Part shown: positions 16,646 through 25,169 of the stretch, piece after piece
How the letters are laid out: every line of letters begins with the position of its first letter
How positions within the stretch are numbered: position 1 is the first letter of the stretch
Assembly: GCA_023251255.1 (NCBI GenBank)
Contig: JAHEZD010000060.1
Span: 1-33,488, forward strand
DNA length: 33,488 bases
Reading direction: 5' to 3'
Source: Chitinophagaceae bacterium
GTDB lineage: Bacteria; Bacteroidota; Bacteroidia; Chitinophagales; Chitinophagaceae
Position numbers and translations under genes: made by a program
Notes under the pieces: model-generated
Seen by the model: the letters and a program-made list of their open reading frames with translations, nothing else
Told to the model about the DNA's origin: nothing
The model's database searches: none

Positions 16646-19600
16646 TTAGAATTTCAAAGTGATGTTTGCTCCGATTGTTCTTGTAGATGGCAACTGGCCC
16701 ATTTCAACACCTGGCAAAATGGTGGAACCATTGAGTGCTGCTGTTTCCGGGTCGAAGATTGGGAAGCTGGTAATCATCAATAAATCGCGGCCATACAAAG
16801 CAAATGTTGCTTGCTTGATGAACGATTTGCCTAAAGTCTTCTTTGGCAAAGAATATTCCAATCTTGCTTCTCTTAATTTTAAGAATGAAGCATCAAAAGA
16901 GTTGGCTTCTACATTGGCCCTTCTGTAATACTCTTTATAATAATCTGCTGGTAATGCAGCTTTTGTATTGGGAACCCATTTGCCCGAAGCATCCATTACC
17001 ACACCATCACCTATAACAGCATTTTGGCTACGGTCATTTCCATTGCGGCCAATCAATGTATGTGCAAGTTTCCCCTGTTCGGTCATCTTATGGTGTGTTT
17101 GGGAATAGACCATACCTCCATACTGCCCATCTACCAAGAAGCTGAACCTAAAATCCTTGTAAGTGAATTCATTCTGTATGCCACCTTTCCAGTCGGCATA
17201 GGCATTACCAATGTATTGAATATTCTGGTTGTTACTTTCTGCCTGAACGGGCAATCCATTTGAATTAAAAATTATTTTTCCTTCTTCGTTCCTCACAAAA
17301 CCATAACCGTATATATCTCCCATCCTTCCACCAACAGTAGCCAGGATGGTTGCCGTGCCCCCAGTACCAATAATCTGCTGGTTACCAGATTCTGCCGGAA
17401 GTTCAATAATCTTGCTCAAGTTCCTGGACCATGTAAGTGTAGTGTTCCACTTGAAATTCCTGCTTTCAATTGGTTTGGCATTGATTACAACTTCCATTCC
17501 ATTGTTCCTAACAATACCTGAATTGATTAGAGCTTTGTTATAGCCAGTGGACCAATCCAAAGGCACTTCAATAATCTGGTTCTTGGTAAGGTTGTGGTAA
17601 AGCGTAATATCAAACCCAATCCTGTTCTTCAATAATCTGATATCTATGCCTGCTTCATAACTAGTGGAAATTTCTGGCTTGAAATGATTGTTGTACAAAA
17701 GAGTTGGTACCGATCCTGAACTTGGAAAATCGCTTGCTCCATAATACTTGCTTGTTTTATATGGTTCAGCATCCACACCAACCTGTGCAGCAGACAATCT
17801 AAGTTTAGCAAACGACACAACAGAAGGCAATTTGAATATCTCACTAAGTATAAAACTTGTACTTACAGATGGATAGAAAAATGAATTATTGGCTATTGGC
17901 AATGTACTGGACCAATCATTACGGCCTGTAAGATCCAGGAAATACTTGTTTTTATAGCTTAATGATGTAAAGCCATACACACTATTGATTATTTTGTCCC
18001 TATCGTATTGCCTAACAAATGGTGCTGTTTGGCCATTAGTAAGTTTGTACACGTTGGGGGTTACAAGTCCTTGAACATAGGCATCGGAACGGTTATAATC
18101 ATGCATCATGTGGTTAGCACCAGCAGAGGCAGTAATGTTAAAGTCTTTTCCAATCTTGTCATGATAAGACAAAAGAAAATCGCTGTTCACCTCAAAATCG
18201 GTTATGGTTTGCTCTTTGTAGTATCCATTTAAATAATTGGCCGTGCTAAATGGCCTTTTTGTTTTCCTGTCTTCATCGCTCATGGATATGCCTGTACGCA
18301 TCAAGAAATCAAATTTCTTGGATATTTCATAGGTGGCAGAAACATTGCCCACCACTGCATTGTTGTTCATGGAATTAGTCATTTCATAGGCAATCAAGAA
18401 TGGATTGTCTATGAAAGTACTGTAAGGATGTAATTGCTCTATATTTTCCAAACCAAGTTTCCATTTAGCAGAATACCAATCAAGGTTAACATTGGGATTC
18501 TGGAAAATCATGAAATAGGCTATTGACTGGTTATTATAACCCGTGCCAGGTAGGTTATCGCTTTTCTTATTTGTATAATTTACCTTGGCACTTATTTTAA
18601 GCTTGTCCGATATTTTCTGGTTAACACTCAACTGGCCAGTGAGCCTCTCAAAGCCTGTGTTTGGCATGATCCATTCATTCTTTGAATGGGTAATGGAGGC
18701 ACGAACAGAACCCTTATCACTGCCACCTTCTATGGCAATATTATTGGTAAGCGTATACCCTGTTTGCCAGAAGCCTTTGATATTATCCTCATAAGGCACC
18801 CAAGGTGTTTTTGTTGCACCTTGACCCTGTTTTACAGGATCGAACTGATAATAGGACTGCCCTTCGAATCTAGGACCAAAGGCGCTACTGCTGCCACTTG
18901 TACTAGGTCCATCTGAAGACAATCCATAAGAATAGTACAGTTGTCCGGCTGCATTGAAATTTCCTGCTCCCCCTGCTCCCTGCCCATATTCATATTGGTA
19001 ATCTGGCCACTTGAGCACAGTGCTGATACTGGAATTGGAATTAATCGTAACGCCTATTCCCTTGTCCTTTTTTGCTGCTCCAGACTTAGTGACAATCAAC
19101 AATGCTCCATTACCTGCCCTGCTACCATACAATGCCGTGGCACTCGCTCCTTTTAATACAGTGATGCTTTCTATATCATCAGGATTGATGTCTGCAATGC
19201 CATTACCAAAATCTATATGAATATCATTACCAGCACCAGCACCATAAGCGTTTTCAACACCATTAGTGGTTCCTTTGCTGTTCATAGGTACGCCATCTAG
19301 CACAATCAATGCTTCATTGTTGCCAGCAAGCGATACATCACCACGCAAGGATATCCTTGTGGAGTTAATTGGCCCGGAACCTGGGCTTATCAAGCTCAGG
19401 CCTGCCACTTTACCGGACAATGCGCTTGACCAGTTATTGGAACGGGCATCGTTGAGGTCCTGCTCGTCCATTTTCTGAACAGCATAACCCAATGCTTTCT
19501 GCTGGCGGGTAATACCCAAAGCTGTTACCACAACCCCATCCAGGTCCTTTGATGAAGGTTCGAGGAAAATGACCTTATCGGTGGTACTGTTTTCTGCTAT

Positions 19601-20113
19601 AAAAGATTGTTCGGTATAGGAGACGGAAGCTACATATAGCAAAGTCCCTTTTTCTACTTTTACAGTGAAGGCCCCACTGGCATTGGTGGTGGCCATTGCT
19701 TTCCTGTTTGGCCCACTGATGCTTGCGCCAACAAGTGGCTGCTTGGTAACGGCATCCCTTACCAACCCTGTTATTGTGATGATAGGTACCTGATTGTTGC
19801 TGTTTATTGGTCCAACACTCTTTTCCTTGAAGTACACTGTTTGATTAATCAGTTTTGCATCCGTATTTGTTTGCTTTTCAATAACGGCCAATAATTGATT
19901 GGTGCTGATCTGCATTGATGGCAATTGTACAGTTTGCGACAGGATATTATCACTGTACATCACTGCAAAGTCTGCCTGTTGCAGTTTCTGGACGAGTTCC
20001 TTGAGTGTTTGCTTCTGTTGCTGGAAATGTAAAGTCTTGCTGGCCTGTGCTTGGGAAACAATGGACAAAAGCATCACAGCCAGTACCATACATACCGGTT
20101 TGAACCATTTCAT
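16646..20113 (-). CDS. SusC/RagA TonB-dependent transporter with STN signalling domain
   Basis: The 1155-residue protein has a signal peptide (about 1-25), then an STN domain (about 28-96; LKELVQKLQQADFAVMYSDN, STNQLLAVIEKQT). This is followed by a carboxypeptidase-regulatory-like domain (about 112-186; ITGLVRDAVTKQPLVGASIS), a SusC plug (LDGVPMN near 272-278, then INPDDIESITVLKGASATAL), and a long 22-strand-type barrel ending in TIGANITLKF. The STN domain is the part of TonB-dependent receptors that contacts a FecR anti-sigma factor in the periplasm, and the adjacent upstream genes are FecR and an ECF sigma factor. Substrate binding should therefore induce this operon. The FecR gene ends 12 bp before the start. 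Ligand unknown. Confidence 0.95.
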   Translation of the reverse strand: MKWFKPVCMVLAVMLLSIVSQAQASKTLHFQQQKQTLKELVQKLQQADFAVMYSDNILSQTVQLPSMQISTNQLLAVIEKQTNTDAKLINQTVYFKEKSVGPINSNNQVPIITITGLVRDAVTKQPLVGASISGPNRKAMATTNASGAFTVKVEKGTLLYVASVSYTEQSFIAENSTTDKVIFLEPSSKDLDGVVVTALGITRQQKALGYAVQKMDEQDLNDARSNNWSSALSGKVAGLSLISPGSGPINSTRISLRGDVSLAGNNEALIVLDGVPMNSKGTTNGVENAYGAGAGNDIHIDFGNGIADINPDDIESITVLKGASATALYGSRAGNGALLIVTKSGAAKKDKGIGVTINSNSSISTVLKWPDYQYEYGQGAGGAGNFNAAGQLYYSYGLSSDGPSTSGSSSAFGPRFEGQSYYQFDPVKQGQGATKTPWVPYEDNIKGFWQTGYTLTNNIAIEGGSDKGSVRASITHSKNEWIMPNTGFERLTGQLSVNQKISDKLKISAKVNYTNKKSDNLPGTGYNNQSIAYFMIFQNPNVNLDWYSAKWKLGLENIEQLHPYSTFIDNPFLIAYEMTNSMNNNAVVGNVSATYEISKKFDFLMRTGISMSDEDRKTKRPFSTANYLNGYYKEQTITDFEVNSDFLLSYHDKIGKDFNITASAGANHMMHDYNRSDAYVQGLVTPNVYKLTNGQTAPFVRQYDRDKIINSVYGFTSLSYKNKYFLDLTGRNDWSSTLPIANNSFFYPSVSTSFILSEIFKLPSVVSFAKLRLSAAQVGVDAEPYKTSKYYGASDFPSSGSVPTLLYNNHFKPEISTSYEAGIDIRLLKNRIGFDITLYHNLTKNQIIEVPLDWSTGYNKALINSGIVRNNGMEVVINAKPIESRNFKWNTTLTWSRNLSKIIELPAESGNQQIIGTGGTATILATVGGRMGDIYGYGFVRNEEGKIIFNSNGLPVQAESNNQNIQYIGNAYADWKGGIQNEFTYKDFRFSFLVDGQYGGMVYSQTHHKMTEQGKLAHTLIGRNGNDRSQNAVIGDGVVMDASGKWVPNTKAALPADYYKEYYRRANVEANSFDASFLKLREARLEYSLPKKTLGKSFIKQATFALYGRDLLMITSFPIFDPETAALNGSTILPGVEMGQLPSTRTIGANITLKF

Positions 20114-20125
20114 GTTACTACGATT

Positions 20126-21106
20126 TTAGTGTTGGGGGTAAATAATTATTTCGTTGCCATTTATCTTATAGTTGAAGCCTGCTATATAACTGAGGCCATT
20201 GAGTACTGACTCTATTCCTTCATCTGGAACAATACCTGTAAATGATACAGTTTGTTGGCCCGTTCCTCCTGCTGCAACTGTTACCTTCTTATTGTACCAG
20301 TACTGCAGTTTGTTGGCAATTGATGCTAGGTTGTCCTTTTCAAAAAGAAGCTTGTTTTCCTTTAATGCACTGGCCTCTTTCAAATTGATATTGCTACGCA
20401 CAGCTTGCTTGGTGAGCATATTGTACGAGAGGGCATTGCCAGCATATAATTGTTCGTTCATATTGTTTCCTGTAACTGTTACAATTCCGGTTGCCACTTT
20501 CACCTGCTGGATTTCATTGTTCCTTGCATTTACACTGAAGGAAGTGCCCACAACATTGACTGCCATGGACTTTGTCCTGATGATGAAGGGCTTCTGCTTG
20601 TTCTTGGCAACATCAAAAAAAGCATCCCCAGTTAACGCTACCTCACGTTTCTGCTTATTGAATAGCAAGCTGTCAAAAGCCAGTGATGAATTGTAATGCA
20701 GCCATACAGTGCTTCCATCGGGCAACACCAATTTCTTGCGTTGCTTATCGGTTGACGCTATATTGACCAGAGCATGCTTTTGTAGGTTGCCCGTTTCCCT
20801 GTTCATGAATGTTGTTGACAGGAACAGTACAACAATTGCCGCTGCACTTGCTATAGCTATTCCAATCCTATGCCTTTTCCATTGCATCCGTTTGACCGGC
20901 GCTTCTTGCAGGCGCTGTTGCAATAGTTGCCACTGCTGGATCTGCTCGTCCGGTTCTACCAGCGCTTCCATGTCAAGTTGCTGCTGTTTTAACTGCTTAA
21001 GCAATTGTTGATGTTTATTTGAACCCGCCAGCCATTCGTGCATTAGCAATTCTTCCTGCGGCGAAATGTTATTTTGTAAGGACCTGATAAGGATGTCCCA
21101 ATTCAT
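20126..21106 (-). CDS. FecR-family anti-sigma factor
   Basis: I chose the ATG at 21106 (MNWDILIRSLQNN; 326 residues); in-frame ATGs at 21112 and 21118 are possible, and a further in-frame TTG at 21142 is unlikely. A cytosolic N-terminal helical part (ISPQEELLMHEWL) precedes one transmembrane helix (RIGIAIASAAAIVVLFLSTT). A periplasmic FecR domain follows (KKLVLPDGSTVWLHYNSSL, REVALTGDAFFDVAKN, AVNVVGTSFSVNA), then a DUF4974/STN-like C-terminus (SFTGIVPDEGIESVLNGL, YKINGNEIIIYP). It should hold the neighbouring sigma factor inactive until the STN domain of the SusC receptor signals. It lies between the sigma gene and the SusC gene with short gaps, the standard order. Confidence 0.93.
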   Translation of the reverse strand: MNWDILIRSLQNNISPQEELLMHEWLAGSNKHQQLLKQLKQQQLDMEALVEPDEQIQQWQLLQQRLQEAPVKRMQWKRHRIGIAIASAAAIVVLFLSTTFMNRETGNLQKHALVNIASTDKQRKKLVLPDGSTVWLHYNSSLAFDSLLFNKQKREVALTGDAFFDVAKNKQKPFIIRTKSMAVNVVGTSFSVNARNNEIQQVKVATGIVTVTGNNMNEQLYAGNALSYNMLTKQAVRSNINLKEASALKENKLLFEKDNLASIANKLQYWYNKKVTVAAGGTGQQTVSFTGIVPDEGIESVLNGLSYIAGFNYKINGNEIIIYPQH

Positions 21107-21158
21107 GCTCATATACATACAGGAGAAAAAAGAAGGAGTCAACTCCTGAAAAAAGAGG

Positions 21159-21740
21159 TTACCAAATTGTTACCTCGTGCAGCATGGTGGGTAACAGCAA
21201 TAAAAAGCTAAGTTCCTTGAGATGGGATTTTGATTTTACTTCTTCACGTAACAAGCAGATAGCTGTAGATAAATGGTACTCCACTTTTTTGGGCGTTGTG
21301 TTCAATGCGGCTGCTATTTCGTGATAGGTTAGGCCAGCCAAGCGCAACTGGACAACTTCCCGCTTCTGGGGCGTGAGTCCTGCCAGTAACTGCTCCAAAA
21401 GAACAGCATTTTCTTTCCGGATGAATTCTGTATGAGGGTCGTCGTCGTCCAACGTGGTTGAGTTGCCATCAGCATTCATGCCCATTGATAGCTTCATTAA
21501 CTGCTTGTTGGCCATTCTACGTGCCGATACCAATAAGTAGTTCTGCAAGTTTGTATGCACGTTAATCTTCTGCCTTGTGTTCCATAAATCACAGAATAGG
21601 TCTGCCACTATATCCTGGGCCTGTTCCTTGTTCCTAACTATTGAATAAGTATATTTTACCAACAGGGAATAATGGTCCCGATAGATAACAGAGAAATCGT
21701 CCTTGCTAATAATAGTTATATTGGAGTTGGTCCCAACCAT
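21159..21740 (-). CDS. ECF RNA polymerase sigma factor
   Basis: The 193-residue product has sigma region 2 (about 15-80; YRDHYSLLVKYTYSIVRNKE, AQDIVADLFCDLWNTR, NYLLVSARRMANKQ) and region 4 (about 118-170; LLAGLTPQKREVVQLRLAGL, TYHEIAAALNTTPKKVEYHL), so it belongs to the Bacteroidota ECF family that pairs with FecR. It should direct transcription of the SusCD operon downstream and probably of itself. The start is an ATG at 21740 with a candidate TAGCTTTG element 25 bp upstream. The C-terminal tail after region 4 is hydrophobic (LKELSFLLLLPTMLHEV), somewhat longer than the minimal fold. Confidence 0.94.
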   Translation of the reverse strand: MVGTNSNITIISKDDFSVIYRDHYSLLVKYTYSIVRNKEQAQDIVADLFCDLWNTRQKINVHTNLQNYLLVSARRMANKQLMKLSMGMNADGNSTTLDDDDPHTEFIRKENAVLLEQLLAGLTPQKREVVQLRLAGLTYHEIAAALNTTPKKVEYHLSTAICLLREEVKSKSHLKELSFLLLLPTMLHEVTIW

Positions 21741-21764
21741 TGATGCAGTTAGCTAATGAGTGTC

Positions 21765-21772
21765 CAAAGCTA
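21765..21772 (-). promoter_or_regulatory. Candidate -7 element of the sigma/FecR operon
   Basis: Minus-strand TAGCTTTG matches TAnnTTTG exactly and lies 25 bp before the sigma-factor ATG. The word CTGTCTAA (minus strand, 21794-21801) sits 21 bp further upstream where a -33/-35 element is expected; it could be read by the housekeeping sigma or by the encoded ECF sigma itself. A TTTTTG is also present but spaced only 14 bp away. Confidence 0.45.
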
Positions 21773-21825
21773 TTTTACTGGGGGTTCAAAAAGTTAGACA
21801 GCAGATTTGTTAATGAAAAAATCAT

Positions 21826-22021
21826 CTTAGAAACTGTCTAAAATCATTTCAATGGCTAATATGTGCTGCTTTTTGGCTGTCCCGCATACAATTGCGGGAT
21901 TGGATTTTTCGCCTTAGGCGTTAGACTATGGCTGCAAAGCCGATGGCTATCGGCTCTGCCTTGTTTCGCTCAAAAATAACCAACATATTATTCCATCAAA
22001 TAATCTTAGACAGTTTCTTAC
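21826..22021. mobile_element. MITE-like nested-palindrome element
   Basis: The outer arms are imperfect inverted repeats about 50 bp long: AGAAACTGTCTAA near 21829 pairs with TTAGACAGTTTCT near 22006, and similarity continues inward through TAATATGT on the left and its complement ACATATTA on the right. Between the arms are three further hairpins: TCCCGCA/TGCGGGA (21880-21899), CGCCTTAGGCG (21910-21920), and AGCCGAT-GGCT-ATCGGCT (21938-21955). There is no reading frame inside and no obvious target-site duplication. This structure is typical of non-autonomous palindromic repeats, but mobility is inference without copies to compare. Confidence 0.6.
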
Positions 22022-22060
22022 AAGTTCTTTAGTACAAAAAGGAGAAGTAGGAATCAACCA

Positions 22061-22108
22061 TCAATTATTTTGTTGCCTATTTATTTTCATTGGCAACAAA
22101 ATAATTGA
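22061..22108 (-). terminator. Perfect 17-bp hairpin downstream of GH43 gene
   Basis: TCAATTATTTTGTTGCC (22061-22077) and GGCAACAAAATAATTGA (22092-22108) are exact complements around a 14-base AT-rich loop. It lies 28 bp beyond the GH43 stop codon and is the only strong stem at the end of the xylan locus. The A/T-rich outer stem could serve as the U-tract in either direction, so it may be a bidirectional terminator; the strand given is that of the upstream gene. Confidence 0.65.
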
Positions 22109-22136
22109 CAAGGCATGAACAGTCGTCGCCAATCAA

Positions 22137-23807
22137 TTACTTGTACATTTCATCGTCGTTTTTGGATTCAAACCAATCATAGTAGGCTTTAGTGGCCGTG
22201 CTGCCATTATTGGATGTGGCGTACATACCATAGATGCTGCCCACAAAACCGCCAGCTATTTTTGTGCTGAGGAACCTGGCATCCATATCCGCTTTCAGCA
22301 ATTGCCATTGGTGGCTTCCTGCGGCATAGTAGAATGCATAGCTGCTACCCCTAGCTTCTATCTTCAACCGGAGTTCTTCGCTACCTGTTAATGGCAATGG
22401 CTTTGAACAGATTTCCGTTTCTTCTGATCCGATACTGCTGCCCGACTGGAACAATTTAACAACTGGTTTCCCTTCTTTGATGGATTTGCAGATAAAATAA
22501 TAATGCTGTTCGTTCTGGAAAATGACCAACCCTGCTTTTTCAGTGGAATCTTTTGGACTGAACTGGAGGGAAGTGGCCACATGGCCTTTTATATGCGACT
22601 GGCGGAAACCAATGAACGAGGGGTTGCCCTTGCCACTACAGGTCTCCAGCCTGGGCCGTATTTCCAACATTCCCTTCTGGATGCTGTACCAATCTTCCCT
22701 TAGGGTCCTCAAAAAAACATAGCGATTGTTCAAAGCTCCTTTTTCGAATCCATCCTTGAAGAGGAAGTTGCCATTGAATTTCTCACGTAATGCATTGCTG
22801 GCAGCCGCAATAGGATACCTGTACTGGATAGCTGCATATTGGGGATTGATGATGGGCCAGCCATCTTTCCACCCCACAGGGGCCATGAAGGTTTCCCTGC
22901 CTGTATTGTAGTAATCTCCCTCATAGGGCCTGCAGGCCAGGAATACGGCCCACCAGTGACCATCCCTTGCTTGTACCATCTGTGCATGACCAGCAGTCGT
23001 GATGGGGTACTTCCTGTTGGGGTCCAACTGCCTCTGCGTGAGGATGGGATTCTTATCATAGGAAATAAAGGCACTGTCGATATCCCTGGTCCTGAATACT
23101 ACTTCGGAATGGTTATAACCTGTGCCACCTTCTGCACAGATAAGGTAGTACCAACCATCTTTCTTGAAGATATGCGGGGCCTCTATCCAAACAGGTTTCT
23201 TGGCCATGTCGGTTCCACCGTTTACGATAATCCTGTTGCCAGTATCCACTTTCATTGTTTCCGGGTAGAACTGGTTGATACGTATGGTCCTATGCCCGTC
23301 ATGCATGGATTTATTGTTTGGGGGAATGCTATTGTACACGATATAGGACCTGCCATTATCGTCAAAGAAAAGGGATGGGTCTATCCCGTTTACTTGGGGC
23401 AGCCAAACAGGATTGCTCCATGATCCTTTTGGATCAGTAGCAGTTACCACAAAGTTGCCGCCCTTATCTATTAAGGTACAAACAATGTAAAACAATCCGT
23501 TATGATAGGAAATAGAAGGAGCAAACAGGCCCCTTGAAACACCTGCCCCATCGAGGTTCAACTGCTCTGGCCTATTCAGGGCGGAACCAATTTGCTGCCA
23601 GTTCAACAGGTCCTTGCTGTGAAAAATAGGCAGGCCTGGATAGTAGGCAAAAGATGAATTGACAATATAATAATCATCCCCTGCCCTGCAAATGGATGGG
23701 TCCGGATAAAAGCCCGCAAGGATGGGATTATGGAACAACTGTGCCAGTAGCTGCATAGATGAAACGGACAGTGCAACCATTACCAACAAACGCTTTACCA
23801 ATGTCAT
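22137..23807 (-). CDS. GH43 beta-xylosidase / alpha-L-arabinofuranosidase
   Basis: The 556-residue product has a signal peptide (MTLVKRLLVMVALSVSSMQL, cut near LLAQ). A five-bladed propeller GH43 domain follows, with the three catalytic carboxylates in their usual contexts: D36 in FYPDPSICRAGDDYY, D143 in NGIDPSLFFDDNGRSY, and E209 in VWIEAPHIFKKDGWYYL. The last 200 residues (from about 350) form a GH43_C2-like concanavalin-type beta-sandwich (DWYSIQKGMLEIRPR, AGLVIFQNEQHYYF). Length and architecture fit GH43 enzymes that remove xylose or arabinose from xylo-oligosaccharides; which one cannot be told here. It starts 4 bp after the uxuA stop, so they are co-transcribed, and it is the last gene of the xylan locus. 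Confidence 0.92.
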   Translation of the reverse strand: MTLVKRLLVMVALSVSSMQLLAQLFHNPILAGFYPDPSICRAGDDYYIVNSSFAYYPGLPIFHSKDLLNWQQIGSALNRPEQLNLDGAGVSRGLFAPSISYHNGLFYIVCTLIDKGGNFVVTATDPKGSWSNPVWLPQVNGIDPSLFFDDNGRSYIVYNSIPPNNKSMHDGHRTIRINQFYPETMKVDTGNRIIVNGGTDMAKKPVWIEAPHIFKKDGWYYLICAEGGTGYNHSEVVFRTRDIDSAFISYDKNPILTQRQLDPNRKYPITTAGHAQMVQARDGHWWAVFLACRPYEGDYYNTGRETFMAPVGWKDGWPIINPQYAAIQYRYPIAAASNALREKFNGNFLFKDGFEKGALNNRYVFLRTLREDWYSIQKGMLEIRPRLETCSGKGNPSFIGFRQSHIKGHVATSLQFSPKDSTEKAGLVIFQNEQHYYFICKSIKEGKPVVKLFQSGSSIGSEETEICSKPLPLTGSEELRLKIEARGSSYAFYYAAGSHQWQLLKADMDARFLSTKIAGGFVGSIYGMYATSNNGSTATKAYYDWFESKNDDEMYK

Positions 23808-23811
23808 CTTA

Positions 23812-24978
23812 TTATTTTATTTGCATGCTCCTGTGAATGGCGTACTCTACGCCCCTTAGTTCTGCAAGTCCCTTCAATCTCCCGATAGCGGAATAACCGG
23901 GGTATGTTTTCTTTTTCAGGTCATCCAGCATTTGATGTCCGTGGTCCGGGCGCATGGGGATGGAAACATTCTTCCTTTTCATGATTTCCAAGGCTTCTTG
24001 GATGATGGCATACATATCTGCATCACCAGCTAAATGATCGGCTTCATAAAAATTGCCATCTGCATCTTTCTTCGTGCTCCTCAAATGCAGGAAATGCACA
24101 TGGTCACCAAAGCGTTTGAGCATCTTGACCAGGTCATTGTCTGCCCTCGCGCCAAAGGAACCGGTACAGAAACATAGGCCGTTAGCGGGTGAAGGTGCTG
24201 CTGAGAGCAATTCTTCCACGTCTTTCTCCGTACATACAATTCTAGGCAATCCGAGAACGGCATAAGGTGGATCATCGGGGTGTATGGCCATCTGTAAACC
24301 AAGCTCTTCTGCTACGGGAACCACTTGTTGTAAAAAATAAAAGAGATGTTCCTTCAGTTTTACAGCATCGATATGTGCATAGTTTTTTAATGCTGCCAAA
24401 ATTTTCTCCCCTGTAAATGCTTCTTCAGTCCCGGGCAGGCCAAGCATGGCATTGTTGAAGAGCTTATCCTTCTCCGCTTGGTCCATTGATACAAACCTTG
24501 TAGTGGCGTGTTCAATTTCCTTTGCGGAATAATCCTTTTCTGCATTGGGCCTTTTTAGCATGAACAGATCAAATGCTATAAAAGCTGCACGTTCAAAATA
24601 CAGCGCTTTGCTCCCATCTGGCATGGTGTAGGTTACATCCGTCCTCAACCAATCAAGAATGGGCATGAAGTTGTAGGTGACCACTTTTAGGCCACAAGCT
24701 GCTACGTTTTTCAAACTCTCTTTATAGTTCTCAATATGCTGCAAGTAGTTGCCGGATTGCTGCTTGATTTCCTCGCTTACAGGTAGGCTTTCTATTACCT
24801 TCCATGTAAGCCCAACCGATTCCACTTCTATTTTCCTTTTCACAATTTCACCAACTGTCCAAACATCGCCAACAGGGACATGGTGCAATGCAGTGACCAC
24901 TCCTGTACAACCAGCTTGCCTGATATCCCATAAACTCACTGGGTCGCCCGGACCGAACCAGCGCATGGTTTGTTCCAT
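23812..24978 (-). CDS. uxuA: Mannonate dehydratase
   Basis: UxuA converts D-mannonate to 2-keto-3-deoxy-D-gluconate in the cytosol, a step of glucuronate catabolism. From the ATG at 24978 the protein is 388 residues, close to the E. coli length, and starts [18 protein letters not shown], which lines up with the E. coli N-terminus as I remember it. Two ATGs directly in front (24981, 24984) are alternatives; an in-frame TTG at 25023 is not needed. Family motifs include [50 protein letters not shown] and the metal-site [12 protein letters not shown]. No signal peptide, as expected. Its place among xylanase genes implies that the polysaccharide carries (methyl)glucuronic acid. The next step (KDG kinase) and the preceding isomerase/oxidoreductase are not in the window. 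Confidence 0.96.
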   Translation of the reverse strand: MEQTMRWFGPGDPVSLWDIRQAGCTGVVTALHHVPVGDVWTVGEIVKRKIEVESVGLTWKVIESLPVSEEIKQQSGNYLQHIENYKESLKNVAACGLKVVTYNFMPILDWLRTDVTYTMPDGSKALYFERAAFIAFDLFMLKRPNAEKDYSAKEIEHATTRFVSMDQAEKDKLFNNAMLGLPGTEEAFTGEKILAALKNYAHIDAVKLKEHLFYFLQQVVPVAEELGLQMAIHPDDPPYAVLGLPRIVCTEKDVEELLSAAPSPANGLCFCTGSFGARADNDLVKMLKRFGDHVHFLHLRSTKKDADGNFYEADHLAGDADMYAIIQEALEIMKRKNVSIPMRPDHGHQMLDDLKKKTYPGYSAIGRLKGLAELRGVEYAIHRSMQIK

Positions 24979-25014
24979 CATCATAACTATACATTTTTTC
25001 TCTTGTTGCAAAAT

Positions 25015-25040
25015 AAAGGGCAATAAGACTACTGCCCTTT
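25015..25040 (-). terminator. Hairpin between GH35 gene and uxuA
   Basis: AAAGGGCA (25015-25022) and TGCCCTTT (25033-25040) form a perfect 8-bp stem with a 10-base loop, followed on the minus strand by ATTTTG. It could be a weak intrinsic terminator after the GH35 gene or an mRNA-stabilising stem in the uxuA leader, 37 bp before its ATG. The word GGGCAGTA recurs at 25143-25150 in the same 191-bp gap, in which I see no gene and no exact TAnnTTTG. Confidence 0.5.
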
Positions 25041-25169
25041 TGAAAACTCAACGATTGCTATTAGAACTGATTAAAAACTTCAACTTTCAAATTCGAATCA
25101 TTTACCCTACAAATTGTGCAGAACTGATTGCTGTTGTTGGAAGGGCAGTATAATTTTAAAAAAGTATTA

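Larger units (their letters stand above)
21741..22136. other. Palindrome-rich intergenic region between the two loci
   Basis: The 396-bp gap holds the promoter region of the sigma/FecR/SusCD operon, a roughly 196-bp MITE-like element (21826-22021), and the hairpin behind the GH43 gene (22061-22108). I see no protein-coding gene. Confidence 0.7.

Noticed and set aside
24979-25023. TTG start giving a longer UxuA
   Set aside because: UxuA proteins begin MEQT-x-RW-[FY]-G, which matches the ATG at 24978, and the upstream codons overlap the hairpin leader.
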